Source: Flavobacteriales bacterium (GTDB lineage: Bacteria; Bacteroidota; Bacteroidia; Flavobacteriales_D; Sanyastnellaceae). Taken from it: a stretch of DNA of 42,078 nucleotides. Position numbers and translations under genes: made by a program. The DNA is taken from positions 1-42,078 of the forward strand of contig CANEVR010000018.1 of the NCBI GenBank assembly GCA_947442505.1. Reading direction: 5' to 3'. The notes under the pieces are model-generated. The model made no database searches, was not told the DNA's origin, and saw nothing but the letters and a program-made list of their open reading frames with translations. Positions within the stretch are counted from its first letter, which is position 1, and every line of letters starts with the position of its first letter. Positions 1 through 8,156 of this stretch are shown here, piece after piece.

Positions 1-595
1 TGTTGTTGATGTAAGCAATGGTTGCATCACAAACCTCAGTCAGATTGTGGGGAGCCATGTTGGTGGCCATACCCACAGCAATACCCGATGCTCCATTGAT
101 CAGAAGGTTCGGGATTTTTGCCGGCATAACGGTTGGCTCTTGCAAGCTATCGTCAAAGTTGGGTTGAAAATCAACGGTCTCTTTGTCCAAATCTTCCAGC
201 AATTCCTCAGCAATTTTTCTAAGTCGAGCTTCAGTGTAACGCATGGCAGCGGCGTTGTCACCGTCCATACTACCAAAGTTTCCTTGGCCATCCACCAAAG
301 GATAGCGCAAACTCCAATCTTGGGCCATGCGCACCATGGTGTCATAAACTGAACTATCACCATGAGGGTGGTATTTTCCCAAAACTTCTCCAACAATACG
401 AGCCGATTTTTTATATGGTCTATTGCTCAATACACCCAAGTCCAACATACCGTACAACACCCTGCGGTGAACCGGTTTTAGACCATCACGAACATCCGGA
501 AGCGCCCTACCTACAATCACCGACATCGAGTAATCGATGTAGGCTGTTTTCATTTCATCTTCAATATTTATCTGGACAATTTTTTCGCCTTCCAT
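1..595 (-). CDS. gyrA: DNA gyrase subunit A, N-terminal part (cut by window edge)
   Basis: GyrA is the DNA-breaking subunit of the type II topoisomerase that introduces negative supercoils. Translating the minus strand from the ATG at 595 gives about 198 residues, starting [15 protein letters not shown]. The hallmark stretches [20 protein letters not shown] and [20 protein letters not shown] are present, as is [10 protein letters not shown], which holds the catalytic tyrosine that attaches to DNA. The quinolone-resistance region (GDSSVYDTM) has serine followed by valine, then tyrosine. The reading frame is open to base 1, so the C-terminal pinwheel domain lies outside. Gyrase A rather than ParC is inferred from the near-canonical N-terminus. 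The gene is divergent from clpC. Confidence 0.95.
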   Translation of the reverse strand, partial: MEGEKIVQINIEDEMKTAYIDYSMSVIVGRALPDVRDGLKPVHRRVLYGMLDLGVLSNRPYKKSARIVGEVLGKYHPHGDSSVYDTMVRMAQDWSLRYPLVDGQGNFGSMDGDNAAAMRYTEARLRKIAEELLEDLDKETVDFQPNFDDSLQEPTVMPAKIPNLLINGASGIAVGMATNMAPHNLTEVCDATIAYINN

Positions 596-688
596 AATTC
601 AAATTTTTTATTTCAAAACACCACTTTTGTGATAACGTGCGAATTTAATCAAAGCCTTATGAATATTGGGGTTTCCACCCCCCTACAT

Positions 689-757
689 TTATTCACATTC
701 ACACAAAAAAGTGTGGATAATTAATGTTAACCAATCATTGTTTTGGGATTATCCCCA
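689..757. promoter_or_regulatory. Cluster of DnaA-box-like 9-mers in the gyrA-clpC gap
   Basis: TTATTCACA at 689-697 (plus) and TTATCCACA on the minus strand at 712-720 both fit the DnaA box TTATNCACA and face each other. A third site, TTATCCCCA at 749-757, has one mismatch. Two perfect matches within 32 bases is unusual for this 8-fixed-base motif. Whether this is an origin element or only a regulatory site cannot be decided from the sequence. Confidence 0.45.
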
Positions 758-766
758 ATAAATTTG
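738..766 (+). promoter_or_regulatory. Promoter of clpC
   Basis: TTG at 738-740, an 18-base spacer and TAAATTTG at 759-766 fit the Bacteroidota -33/-7 promoter. The box ends 25 bases before the ATG at 792, giving a short leader. Confidence 0.6.
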
Positions 767-791
767 AAGAATAATCTTAAAAGTAGAATTG

Positions 792-3335
792 ATGGAGGCT
801 AAATTTTCACCACAGGTAAAAGATGTATTGTCTTTTAGTAGAGAGGAAGCATTGCGTTTGGGGCACTCTTACATTGGTCCTGAGCATTTGATGTTGGGTA
901 TAATCAGAGAGGGAGAGAGTTTGGCAGCCAACCTCATGAAACGCATGGGCATTGATATGAATTATTTGCGCAAGCAAATAGAATCAACGATGCGCTTGGC
1001 TTCTGTAGCTACCGCCAATCAAGGGCTGCAGACGGTACCGCTAACCACACAGGCAGAGCGAATTCTTAAATTGACTTATTTAGAGGCTAAAAATTTCAAA
1101 GCTTCTTTGGTAGGCACTGAACATTTGCTTTTAAGCATATTGAAAGATCAGGACAATGCTGCCACACGCACGTTAGTTGGTTTTGGCATAGATTACAAAA
1201 TGGTACGAGAGGAATTGATCACATCCGAAGGGCTAGAATCTCCCTCTGATACCCCATTGAACACCCCAAGAGCTGAATTCCCATCGGCAGATGATGATGA
1301 GGATCAATTCATGGGCAGCAGCAGCGGTTCATCAGCTGCTAAGAAGCCCGGGGACAACAAAAGCAAGACACCCGTTTTGGATAATTTCGGAAGAGATTTA
1401 ACCAAAATGGCTGAAGATGGAAAATTGGATCCTATTGTTGGACGTGAAAAAGAGATTGAACGAGTAAGCCAAGTTTTATCCAGAAGGAAGAAAAACAATC
1501 CCATATTGATTGGAGAGCCTGGTGTAGGTAAATCAGCCATTGCTGAAGGTTTGGCTTTGCGCATTGTTCAGAAGAAAGTGAGCCGAGTCCTTTTTGGAAA
1601 GCGTGTGGTTACACTTGATGTTGCTTCATTGGTTGCTGGTACCAAATACCGAGGGCAGTTTGAAGAGCGCATGAAAGCATTGATGAACGAATTGGAGAAA
1701 TCACCTGATGTTATCTTATTCATCGATGAAATTCACACCATTGTTGGTGCTGGAGGCGCGAGTGGATCTTTAGATGCCAGCAACATGTTCAAACCAGCCT
1801 TGGCACGTGGCGAGATTCAATGCATTGGAGCTACCACTTTGGATGAGTACCGCCAGTACATCGAGAAAGATGGCGCATTGGAGAGAAGATTCCAAAAGGT
1901 CGTTGTTGACCCAACAACTATCCCAGAGACGATTCAAATTTTGAATAACATCAAAGACAAATATGAGGAGCACCACAGTGTAACTTATACCGATGAAGCT
2001 ATTGAGGCTTGCGTGAAATTAACGGGACGCTATATCACAGACCGTCATTTGCCGGATAAGGCCATTGATGCTTTGGATGAAGTGGGATCACGTGTGCATT
2101 TGAACAATATTCAGGTGCCACAGGAAATTATTGAGATAGAGAAAGCCATTGAGGATGTGAAGTTGGAAAAAACGCAAGTCGTTAAATCTCAGAAATACGA
2201 GGAGGCTGCAAAATTGCGTGACAAAGAAAAGCAATTGAATGACCGTTTGGATGCTGCCAAATCTCAATGGGAACAGGATGCTAAAACACATAGGGTTACG
2301 GTTACAGAAGCCAATGTTGAGGAAGTAGTAGCCATGATGACCGGTATTCCTGTTAATCGCGTGGCTGAGAAAGAAAGTGGTCGTTTGGCCAAAATGGACC
2401 AAGAGTTAGAAGGAAAAGTAATTGGACAAGACGAAGCGATTAAGAAAGTGGTTCGTGCCATTAAAAGAAATCGCGCGGGATTGAAAGATCCCAATCGTCC
2501 TATTGGTTCATTTTTGTTTCTTGGACCAACAGGTGTTGGAAAAACACAACTGGCCAAAGAATTGGCGAAATTCCTTTTTGATTCTGAAGACTCATTGATT
2601 CGCATTGACATGTCAGAATACATGGAGAAGTTTGCTGTATCTCGTTTGATTGGAGCGCCTCCCGGCTATGTCGGTTATGAAGAAGGTGGACAATTGACAG
2701 AAAAAGTAAGACGTCGCCCCTACTCAATTGTATTGTTGGATGAGGTGGAGAAAGCGCATCCGGATGTTTTCAATTTGTTGTTGCAAGCATTAGATGATGG
2801 ACAGATGACGGACAGTTTGGGAAGAAAAATTGACTTTAAAAACACCGTAATCATCATGACATCTAATATCGGTGCAAGACAATTGCAAGATTTTGGATCA
2901 GGTGTTGGTTTTGGTACATCTTCTAGAGCATCCAGCGAAGAAATGGATCGAAAAGGAATCATTGAGGCTGCTTTGAGAAAAGTTTTTGCACCAGAATTTT
3001 TGAATCGTGTGGATGACTTAATTGTATTCAATTCTTTGACCAAAGATCACATTCATCAGATCATTGACATCGAGTTGGCCAAGTTGTTCCATCGCATTAC
3101 AGACTTGGGATACAAAATTGAATTAACAGATGCCGCAAAGGATTTCATCGCTGACAAAGGATATGATGAAAAGTATGGTGCCCGTCCGCTAAGAAGATCC
3201 ATTCAGAAATACCTAGAGGATCCCATTGCAGAAGAAATCATCAATTCAAATTTGCAAGAAGGAGATACATTGTTGGTTGACTTTGATGCCAACGAGTCAA
3301 AGATCATCATGAAGGTGAATAAAAAAGAATCGTAA
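792..3335 (+). CDS. clpC: ClpC-type AAA+ unfoldase
   Basis: ClpC is the HSP100 ATPase that unfolds proteins and feeds them to the ClpP protease. The 847 residues show the full layout: a double Clp N-terminal repeat (about 1-145), an acidic/serine linker (165-185), a first AAA module with Walker A GEPGVGKS at 241-248 and Walker B VILFIDEIHT, a UVR-type coiled region around 450-490, and a second AAA module with GPTGVGKT at 578-585 and SIVLLDEVEKAHPDV. The ATG at 792 is chosen over a TTG three bases upstream, because MEAKFSPQV matches the family start. The UVR region and short middle domain argue for ClpC rather than ClpB. The stop overlaps the next gene's start (TAATG). Confidence 0.95.
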   Translation: MEAKFSPQVKDVLSFSREEALRLGHSYIGPEHLMLGIIREGESLAANLMKRMGIDMNYLRKQIESTMRLASVATANQGLQTVPLTTQAERILKLTYLEAKNFKASLVGTEHLLLSILKDQDNAATRTLVGFGIDYKMVREELITSEGLESPSDTPLNTPRAEFPSADDDEDQFMGSSSGSSAAKKPGDNKSKTPVLDNFGRDLTKMAEDGKLDPIVGREKEIERVSQVLSRRKKNNPILIGEPGVGKSAIAEGLALRIVQKKVSRVLFGKRVVTLDVASLVAGTKYRGQFEERMKALMNELEKSPDVILFIDEIHTIVGAGGASGSLDASNMFKPALARGEIQCIGATTLDEYRQYIEKDGALERRFQKVVVDPTTIPETIQILNNIKDKYEEHHSVTYTDEAIEACVKLTGRYITDRHLPDKAIDALDEVGSRVHLNNIQVPQEIIEIEKAIEDVKLEKTQVVKSQKYEEAAKLRDKEKQLNDRLDAAKSQWEQDAKTHRVTVTEANVEEVVAMMTGIPVNRVAEKESGRLAKMDQELEGKVIGQDEAIKKVVRAIKRNRAGLKDPNRPIGSFLFLGPTGVGKTQLAKELAKFLFDSEDSLIRIDMSEYMEKFAVSRLIGAPPGYVGYEEGGQLTEKVRRRPYSIVLLDEVEKAHPDVFNLLLQALDDGQMTDSLGRKIDFKNTVIIMTSNIGARQLQDFGSGVGFGTSSRASSEEMDRKGIIEAALRKVFAPEFLNRVDDLIVFNSLTKDHIHQIIDIELAKLFHRITDLGYKIELTDAAKDFIADKGYDEKYGARPLRRSIQKYLEDPIAEEIINSNLQEGDTLLVDFDANESKIIMKVNKKES

Positions 3336-3757
3336 TGAATCAATCCACATACCCCTCGGCAATATCTTGGGGCATTTGGATTCCAGTTTATGCCCTGATA
3401 CTTGGTCAGGGCATTTTCTTTTCCCAAGAAATGAATCCACTATTTATCATCTTTCATTTTGCTCTGGCTGTATTGATATATTTTTTTGTGGTACGTATTA
3501 AGTATACCTTGGATGATCAACATCTTCGCATTTACATGGGGCCAATTTTATATCGATCCATTGAGATTCAATCCATTCGAAAAATGGAAAAGAGCAACAA
3601 TCCATTGAGTTCTCCCGCTGCTTCATTGAGGAGAATTGCCATACATTACAACAAGTGGGGATATGTTTTGATATCGCCAAGAGATCGCGAAAGTTTCATG
3701 GAAGAAGTTTGGAAAAGAAAAGCACAATTGGAAATCAATGCACAAAAAGATCATTGA
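3335..3757 (+). CDS. Small membrane protein with bacterial PH-like domain
   Basis: 140 residues. Two hydrophobic helices (about 12-28 and 35-52) are followed by a soluble part whose strand pattern (KYTLDDQHLRIYMGPI, then IEIQSIRKMEKSNN and RIAIHYNKWGYVLISPRD) fits the bacterial PH-domain families found on two-helix anchors. The ending, a phrase like ISPRDRESFMEEV, is typical of these proteins. The function is not known. Its start overlaps the clpC stop by one base, so it is probably co-translated, but that does not prove a shared role. Its 3' end overlaps the convergent rhomboid gene by 23 bases. Confidence 0.7.
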   Translation: MNQSTYPSAISWGIWIPVYALILGQGIFFSQEMNPLFIIFHFALAVLIYFFVVRIKYTLDDQHLRIYMGPILYRSIEIQSIRKMEKSNNPLSSPAASLRRIAIHYNKWGYVLISPRDRESFMEEVWKRKAQLEINAQKDH

Positions 3758-4403
3758 AAACCACTTGAAAAAAATGAAGATAGAAATGCCAATCCCAAAT
3801 GGCGACCATAATTGCTCCGCCCAAAGCACCATACAAGTGGGCATCGTGGGCAATTAATCCATGTCCTTTCTTACTGAAATAATGTTCGAGTCCCAGAAAA
3901 ACTAAGGCTCCCACCCACGCTGGCATAGGTATAATCATAAAGAAACCCACCTCCATTTCAGGGAAGATGAGCATAAAGGCCATCATGACTGCGCTCACAG
4001 CGCCCGATGCGCCAACACTCCTGTAGGCATATTGGTCACTGTGTTTCAAAATAGCCGGTATACAAGCAATCGCGCCTCCTATGAAATAGAGTAAAACATA
4101 AAACATTTTCCCCATCATTGGGCTCCAAGGCTGAAAATAAGGATTGGTCTGCGCCAATATCTCAGGGTTGGTCATCACCCATTCCATGACTTGACCAAAA
4201 GAATAAAAGGTATACATGTTGAAACCCAAGTGCATCCAATCGGCATGAACAAAGGTGTGACCAAAAATTCGGTCCCACTCGTTGTTGTATTTGACAACAT
4301 ATGGATGTAACGCCAATCGATTGAAAAGTGCGTTATTCTCCCATGCCAAATAAGAGACAATAACCGTTATACCTATAATAATGAATGTAATTGGCGTAAT
4401 CAT
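3735..4403 (-). CDS. Rhomboid-family intramembrane serine protease
   Basis: Rhomboids cleave transmembrane substrates inside the inner membrane with a Ser-His dyad. The 222-residue protein has several hydrophobic segments and the family motifs: the HxxxN element (HADWMHLGFNMY, H58/N62), the GxSG motif GASGAVSA with nucleophile S133, and the last-helix AHDAHLYGALGG with H189 as the predicted catalytic histidine. All catalytic positions are intact. The substrate cannot be inferred. It lies two bases downstream of a small lipoprotein gene and is probably in one leftward operon with it and ychF. The tail overlap with the PH-like gene leaves no room for a terminator between the two strands. Confidence 0.9.
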   Translation of the reverse strand: MITPITFIIIGITVIVSYLAWENNALFNRLALHPYVVKYNNEWDRIFGHTFVHADWMHLGFNMYTFYSFGQVMEWVMTNPEILAQTNPYFQPWSPMMGKMFYVLLYFIGGAIACIPAILKHSDQYAYRSVGASGAVSAVMMAFMLIFPEMEVGFFMIIPMPAWVGALVFLGLEHYFSKKGHGLIAHDAHLYGALGGAIMVAIWDWHFYLHFFQVVFNDLFVH

Positions 4404-4405
4404 GA

Positions 4406-4837
4406 TTAACTGCTATGATCGGCCACAATTTGCCATTGGCCGTTTATTTGTTTCCACAGAAGAGAAAATCTTCCGGAAATAATGGTATCTGGATACATTA
4501 AACTCCATTGCCCATCTACCCATGCTGCATCATTTGAAATGATATCAAAATGAAGTTCGTTAAAAGTAAGCGATCCCATTTTCTCCGGTGTATAGCTTTT
4601 CTGATAACGCTTTAAAGTGGCTTGCCACCCTTTGGTAACACCAGACTTTCCCATAAACCGCAAAGAATCACTATGCCAATAAGGTTCCATGAAACCTTCA
4701 AGACTTTTGTTGTTCCATGCCTCTGACTGTTTGTTCATGATTTGCTGAATGGCCAATTTTGGATCCGCAGATGTTGAGCAACCAACAAGTGTCAAGATGC
4801 ATAACAAAAAGAATGTGTGAATCGTTGACTTAAACAT
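4406..4837 (-). CDS. Lipoprotein with SnoaL/DUF4440-like (NTF2 fold) domain
   Basis: 143 residues from the ATG at 4837. That start is preferred over an in-frame upstream one because it gives a clean lipoprotein signal: MFKSTIHTFFLLCILTLVGC, with lipobox LVGC. The mature part resembles NTF2-like DUF4440/SnoaL proteins: an initial helix (IQQIMNKQSEAWNNKSLEGF), the characteristic YWHSDSLRFMGKSGVTKGW, and alternating strands ending in GRFSLLWKQINGQWQIVADH. Such folds serve as small enzymes or binding modules, and the exact role here is unknown. The start overlaps the end of ychF by eight bases, which points to translational coupling. Confidence 0.7.
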   Translation of the reverse strand: MFKSTIHTFFLLCILTLVGCSTSADPKLAIQQIMNKQSEAWNNKSLEGFMEPYWHSDSLRFMGKSGVTKGWQATLKRYQKSYTPEKMGSLTFNELHFDIISNDAAWVDGQWSLMYPDTIISGRFSLLWKQINGQWQIVADHSS

Positions 4838-5930
4838 TGAATCTAAAGTGCATGATGTCGCCATCTTGTACGATGTATTCCTTGCCTTCTACACCCATTT
4901 TACCGGCCTCTTTTACAGCTGCTTCAGATTTGAATTGAACATAGTCGTTGTATTTTATTACCTCAGCACGAATGAATCCTTTTTCAAAATCCGTGTGAAT
5001 AACACCTGCTGCTTGAGGCGCTGTATCTCCTTTGTGGATGGTCCAGGCTCTCACTTCTTTGACACCTGCTGTAAAGTAGGTTTGTAAATTCAACAGATGA
5101 TAAGCTGATTTGATGAGTTTGGAAACACCAGGTTCTTCCAGACCAAGATCTTGAAGAAACATCTGACGCTCTTCAAAAGTTTCCAATGAGGCGATATCCG
5201 CTTCGATGGCTGCACCGATAACAATCACTTGTGCGTTCTCATCTTTGACGGCTTCTTTAACCCTTTCCACGTGAGCATTACCCGACTTTACAGAAGACTC
5301 TTCTACATTACAAACATACATTACGGGCTTTGACGTGAGCAATTGCAAATCATTCATCCAACGCACTTCCTCTTCATTTTGAGGTACCACTACCCTAGCG
5401 CTTTTGCCTTGTTCCAAATTTTCCTTTATTTGGGTATAAAAGTCAAAAAGTTTTTTGGCTTCTTTGTCACCTGTCTTTGCCGCTTTGGCAGTTTTCTGGT
5501 AGCGAGCATCAACACTTTCCAAATCTTTTAATTGAAGCTCAATGTCAATGATTTCTTTGTCTCGAACCGGATCTACACTTCCGTCAACGTGCACCACGTT
5601 GGGGTCATCAAAACAACGAAGGACATGAATGATGGCATCGGTTTCTCGAATATTGGAAAGGAATTTATTTCCCAAACCCTCACCTTTACTCGCACCTTTA
5701 ACCAGACCTGCAATGTCTACAATTTCAATGGTCGTTGGGACAACACGCTCCGGCGTAATCAGTTCAGCCAATGCTGTTAATCTTTCGTCGGGAACCGTGA
5801 TGGTACCTACGTTAGGTTCTATGGTGCAAAAAGGAAAATTGGCAGCTTGTGCTTTGGCGTTGGACAAGCAATTAAACAAAGTTGACTTTCCAACATTAGG
5901 AAGTCCTACGATTCCACATTTTAATGACAT
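4830..5930 (-). CDS. ychF: Ribosome-associated P-loop ATPase YchF/OLA1
   Basis: YchF is a conserved Obg-family protein that prefers ATP and binds ribosomes. Its exact role (stress and translation control) is not settled. The 366 residues start MSLKCGIVGLPNVGKSTLFN, with the P-loop GLPNVGKS at 9-16 and switch residues around NFPFCTIEPNVG. The NxxE motif in place of canonical NKxD is seen as VCNVEESS. The C-terminal TGS domain is recognisable in KEVRAWTIHKGDTAPQAAGV and IHTDFEKGFIRAEVI. The length is the family norm. A -7 box, TACATTTG on the minus strand at 5955-5948, lies 17 bases before the ATG. Confidence 0.96.
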   Translation of the reverse strand: MSLKCGIVGLPNVGKSTLFNCLSNAKAQAANFPFCTIEPNVGTITVPDERLTALAELITPERVVPTTIEIVDIAGLVKGASKGEGLGNKFLSNIRETDAIIHVLRCFDDPNVVHVDGSVDPVRDKEIIDIELQLKDLESVDARYQKTAKAAKTGDKEAKKLFDFYTQIKENLEQGKSARVVVPQNEEEVRWMNDLQLLTSKPVMYVCNVEESSVKSGNAHVERVKEAVKDENAQVIVIGAAIEADIASLETFEERQMFLQDLGLEEPGVSKLIKSAYHLLNLQTYFTAGVKEVRAWTIHKGDTAPQAAGVIHTDFEKGFIRAEVIKYNDYVQFKSEAAVKEAGKMGVEGKEYIVQDGDIMHFRFNV

Positions 5931-5947
5931 AAGAAAAATTTGAGTCG

Positions 5948-5983
5948 CAAATGTACGATTGCGCTCGCTGTTTTATACATTTG
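5948..5983. promoter_or_regulatory. Back-to-back promoters for ychF and the His-rich small protein
   Basis: The minus-strand box TACATTTG (5955-5948) sits 17 bases before the ychF ATG. The plus-strand box TACATTTG (5976-5983) sits 16 bases before the ATG at 6000. The identical 8-mer on both strands makes a symmetric divergent promoter region. Confidence 0.6.
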
Positions 5984-5999
5984 TAAAAACAAAATAAAA

Positions 6000-6137
6000 A
6001 TGGGACATCACGAAGAACATCATGGCCATCACGAGGCTAAGCAAAATGAAATTGGCGGTCCAGTAACCTTGGCGGTTATGCTATTTGCCATTGCTGTTGT
6101 AGTTATTTACTTTATGATTGAGTGGTCTGATCGTTGA
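6000..6137 (+). CDS. 45-residue histidine-rich single-pass membrane protein
   Basis: The short protein begins MGHHEEHHGHHEAKQN. It has six histidines within the first eleven residues, followed by a turn (EIGGP), one hydrophobic helix of about 20 residues and a short charged tail (EWSDR). The ATG at 6000 is chosen because the -7 box TACATTTG ends 16 bases before it and the upstream frame has only a TTG. It has its own promoter and a strong terminator, so it looks like a genuine monocistronic gene. The His cluster could bind metal. Small single-helix subunits of respiratory complexes look similar, but no family assignment is possible from sequence alone. Confidence 0.7.
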   Translation: MGHHEEHHGHHEAKQNEIGGPVTLAVMLFAIAVVVIYFMIEWSDR

Positions 6138-6153
6138 TCAAATAAATAGTTAA

Positions 6154-6181
6154 GAAAAAAGCGCCTTTTGGCGCTTTTTTT
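6154..6181. terminator. Bidirectional rho-independent terminator
   Basis: A GCGCC-TTTT-GGCGC hairpin flanked by A-run and T-run (perfectly symmetric, stem 11 bp with the A/T arms) lies between the convergent His-rich gene and the DUF5777 gene and can serve both. Confidence 0.9.
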
Positions 6182-6193
6182 ATTCCTGGTATC

Positions 6194-7099
6194 TTACTCA
6201 TCAAACCCTTTGGGCTTTTTGATGGTAAAAACCCTTGAGATATTAAAACCAAATTGAATGTCTCCTTTGTTCCAATTTCCTGTTGTTTCTGAAATGAATC
6301 CTTTTTCATTCATGGAGCTACTATTGGTAAGATGCAATTGAAACACGTGTCCTCCTGTTTCAATATCCACGCCCAAACTCAAGCTGTTGTTGACTTCAGC
6401 ACCGATGTTCTTAGTAATCAAACTGAAATATTCTGCATTGAAAGTCAGTCTTCTTGTTATTTTATAACGACCTCCATAACCCAATGCAAAAAGGTCATGT
6501 GCGATAGCTGAAGTTTCTACCAAATTTCGGTGAATGTGTGTTGGAGAAAGTTGGAGGGATAAATGCTCATTCATTTTTCTGGCCAATAACAATTGGTTGC
6601 AGAAGTACAACCGTGATGTGAAAAAATTCTCTCTATTGGGGTCCGCCCATTCAGTTCCTCGCATCACAGTTGAACCAAAGTAAGACAACGAAATGGGCAT
6701 TTTCTTCGGACCAGATTCAACTTGCCTTAAGATTTTAATTTTGGTAAACGCGTCAACTTCTTCATTGACATTTGAGCGACCTATCCCAACCATGATTCTA
6801 TCTGTCAGTCCGTATTCGAAACCCAAACGCATGCTGGCCAGATCCAAACCAAACAATTTGTGTATGCCCGTGTTAAAAGTGCCAAATCGGTGACTTACCC
6901 GAAAGTCCATCACACCACCCGCAACATTCTCAATGGATTGTCCATTGATGACGCGTGTTGATTTGAAAGTAGCGGAAGAATAAGCAATAGGGTCTTCATC
7001 ACCGAGAAGCGCCAAGAGGTCCGTGGTATCGGATTGAGCAAAAACAAAATGACCTTGAATCATCATCAAGGTCATTAATAAAGAGAACTTCTTAATCAT
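6194..7099 (-). CDS. DUF5777 family outer-membrane beta-barrel protein
   Basis: 301 residues with a signal peptide (MIKKFSLLMTLMMIQGHFVFA, cleaved before QSD). The N-terminal mature part matches the DUF5777 pattern: ATFKSTRVINGQSIENVAGG, then MDFRVSHRFGTFNTG and LRLGFEYGLTDRIMVGIGRS-like strands. The rest alternates hydrophobic/polar strands ending in FGFNISRVFTIKKPKG, as in outer-membrane barrels. The biochemical role is unknown. It is the last gene of a leftward operon after an OB-fold protein and YceI, one base after the YceI stop. These families are often found together in Bacteroidota, which suggests a shared envelope or redox/lipid task (inference). Confidence 0.85.
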   Translation of the reverse strand: MIKKFSLLMTLMMIQGHFVFAQSDTTDLLALLGDEDPIAYSSATFKSTRVINGQSIENVAGGVMDFRVSHRFGTFNTGIHKLFGLDLASMRLGFEYGLTDRIMVGIGRSNVNEEVDAFTKIKILRQVESGPKKMPISLSYFGSTVMRGTEWADPNRENFFTSRLYFCNQLLLARKMNEHLSLQLSPTHIHRNLVETSAIAHDLFALGYGGRYKITRRLTFNAEYFSLITKNIGAEVNNSLSLGVDIETGGHVFQLHLTNSSSMNEKGFISETTGNWNKGDIQFGFNISRVFTIKKPKGFDE

Positions 7100-7100
7100 A

Positions 7101-7649
7101 TTATTTCTTGAATTCAGTCAATTCAGCCTTTGCTGTTACTTCAATGGACTCGGAAATATTGTTCTTCAAATTGGCTTCAATCTTAATGTTGTGATCTGCA
7201 CATTTCACATTGAATTTGGTTTCAGCATTGATTTTTCCACCGGCCACTTTGAAAGTAACTTCTGAAGTGTAAGCCTTGCTTACTCCATGAATATCTAGAT
7301 TTCCTGAAATTTTAGTTTTATAAACACCATCCTTCTTGATGTTCACTGAAGCAACATTTTCTATTTTACCTTTGAAAGTAGCTTTGGGAAACTTGGCGCT
7401 TTCCACATAGTTCTCATTGTAGTGCTCTTCCATTAGCGCCTTTTCAAATTTGAAATTGGTTTGAAGAGCTGAAACTTGAATATCTCCCGTTGCCCAATCA
7501 ATCACATAACTGACGTTATTGTTATTGGCTTTGATGTCTTCTATGTTGGTTTTTGAGTAGAATCCAAGGAAACCAGTTCTTGTTGCATACTTTTGAGCAA
7601 ATGCAGATGTTGTTATCAATAACAACGATGCGAGGATAACACTTTTCAT
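7101..7649 (-). CDS. YceI-family periplasmic lipid-binding-like protein
   Basis: 182 residues from the ATG at 7649, which gives a clean signal peptide (MKSVILASLLLITTSAFAQ). An upstream in-frame start would add nine residues before it. YceI proteins are lipocalin-like barrels that bind polyisoprenoid or amphiphilic ligands. Family features seen are the conserved early strand GFLGFYSKTNIEDIKANNNN, the region YNENYVESAKFPKATFKGKI (family pattern dxFfda.kyPkatF), and ISGNLDIHGVSKAYTSEVTF (family L.ihGvtk.v...v). The ending is shortened relative to classic YceI. Middle gene of the OB-fold/YceI/DUF5777 operon. Confidence 0.9.
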   Translation of the reverse strand: MKSVILASLLLITTSAFAQKYATRTGFLGFYSKTNIEDIKANNNNVSYVIDWATGDIQVSALQTNFKFEKALMEEHYNENYVESAKFPKATFKGKIENVASVNIKKDGVYKTKISGNLDIHGVSKAYTSEVTFKVAGGKINAETKFNVKCADHNIKIEANLKNNISESIEVTAKAELTEFKK

Positions 7650-7676
7650 TTTATTTATTTTTTTAGGGGATCCCAA

Positions 7677-8096
7677 TTACTGTACCAAAACGGCTTGATT
7701 CAATTGAAGGTTGCCGCCCAACAAGTCATCCGCAAGATATCCGGCACAAAGACCTCTGATGATAATGTTTTGACCCACTTGAATGTTGGAGGTGTTTTCT
7801 ATAAAAGAGACAGATACAACGCCCATGTCATCTGAACCAGTTGCCAAAACACATTTTGATCCGGAAGAATCTTGAGAAAAAGATTCAACAGCGCCGGAAA
7901 TCTCAATATTCTTGTTGAGGTATTTCTTGGCAGATTCTTCAGGATTGTTTTTAAATTCTTGGTAAATCGATGGAGCGTCAGTAGTGGCGAAAACTTCTTC
8001 TGAAGCTGCTGATTTTGCAGGCTTATTCCATAAGTATAAACCGTAAACCATTGCTCCAGCAATTAAAATGATAAGAATGATCAATGCTTTTTTCAT
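7677..8096 (-). CDS. Membrane-anchored OB-fold (tRNA_anti-like) protein
   Basis: 139 residues. An N-terminal hydrophobic helix (MKKALIILIILIAGAMVYGLY) acts as an uncleaved anchor or signal. A short acidic linker is followed by SIYQEFKNNPEESAKKYLNKNIEISGAVESF and later GQNIIIRGLCAGYLADDLLGG, the pattern of OB-fold tRNA_anti-like proteins exported in Bacteroidota. What it binds is unknown. It is the first gene of a three-gene operon. Its -7 box TAGTTTTG (minus strand, 8108-8101) ends four bases before the ATG, so the mRNA is predicted to be leaderless. Confidence 0.75.
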   Translation of the reverse strand: MKKALIILIILIAGAMVYGLYLWNKPAKSAASEEVFATTDAPSIYQEFKNNPEESAKKYLNKNIEISGAVESFSQDSSGSKCVLATGSDDMGVVSVSFIENTSNIQVGQNIIIRGLCAGYLADDLLGGNLQLNQAVLVQ

Positions 8097-8100
8097 CTCA

Positions 8101-8138
8101 CAAAACTAAGGGATAACTAACTTAAAACATTAGATTTG
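8101..8138. promoter_or_regulatory. Divergent promoter boxes (OB-fold operon / SGNH gene)
   Basis: The minus-strand TAGTTTTG at 8108-8101 is four bases from the ATG at 8096. The plus-strand TAGATTTG at 8131-8138 is 18 bases from the ATG at 8157. The two classes of spacing are seen side by side. Confidence 0.6.
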
Positions 8139-8156
8139 TCAAGTAAAAGGAGAGAT

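Noticed and set aside
4994-5002. DnaA-box match TTATTCACA (minus strand)
   Set aside because: Single copy inside ychF coding sequence; about one match is expected by chance in the window.
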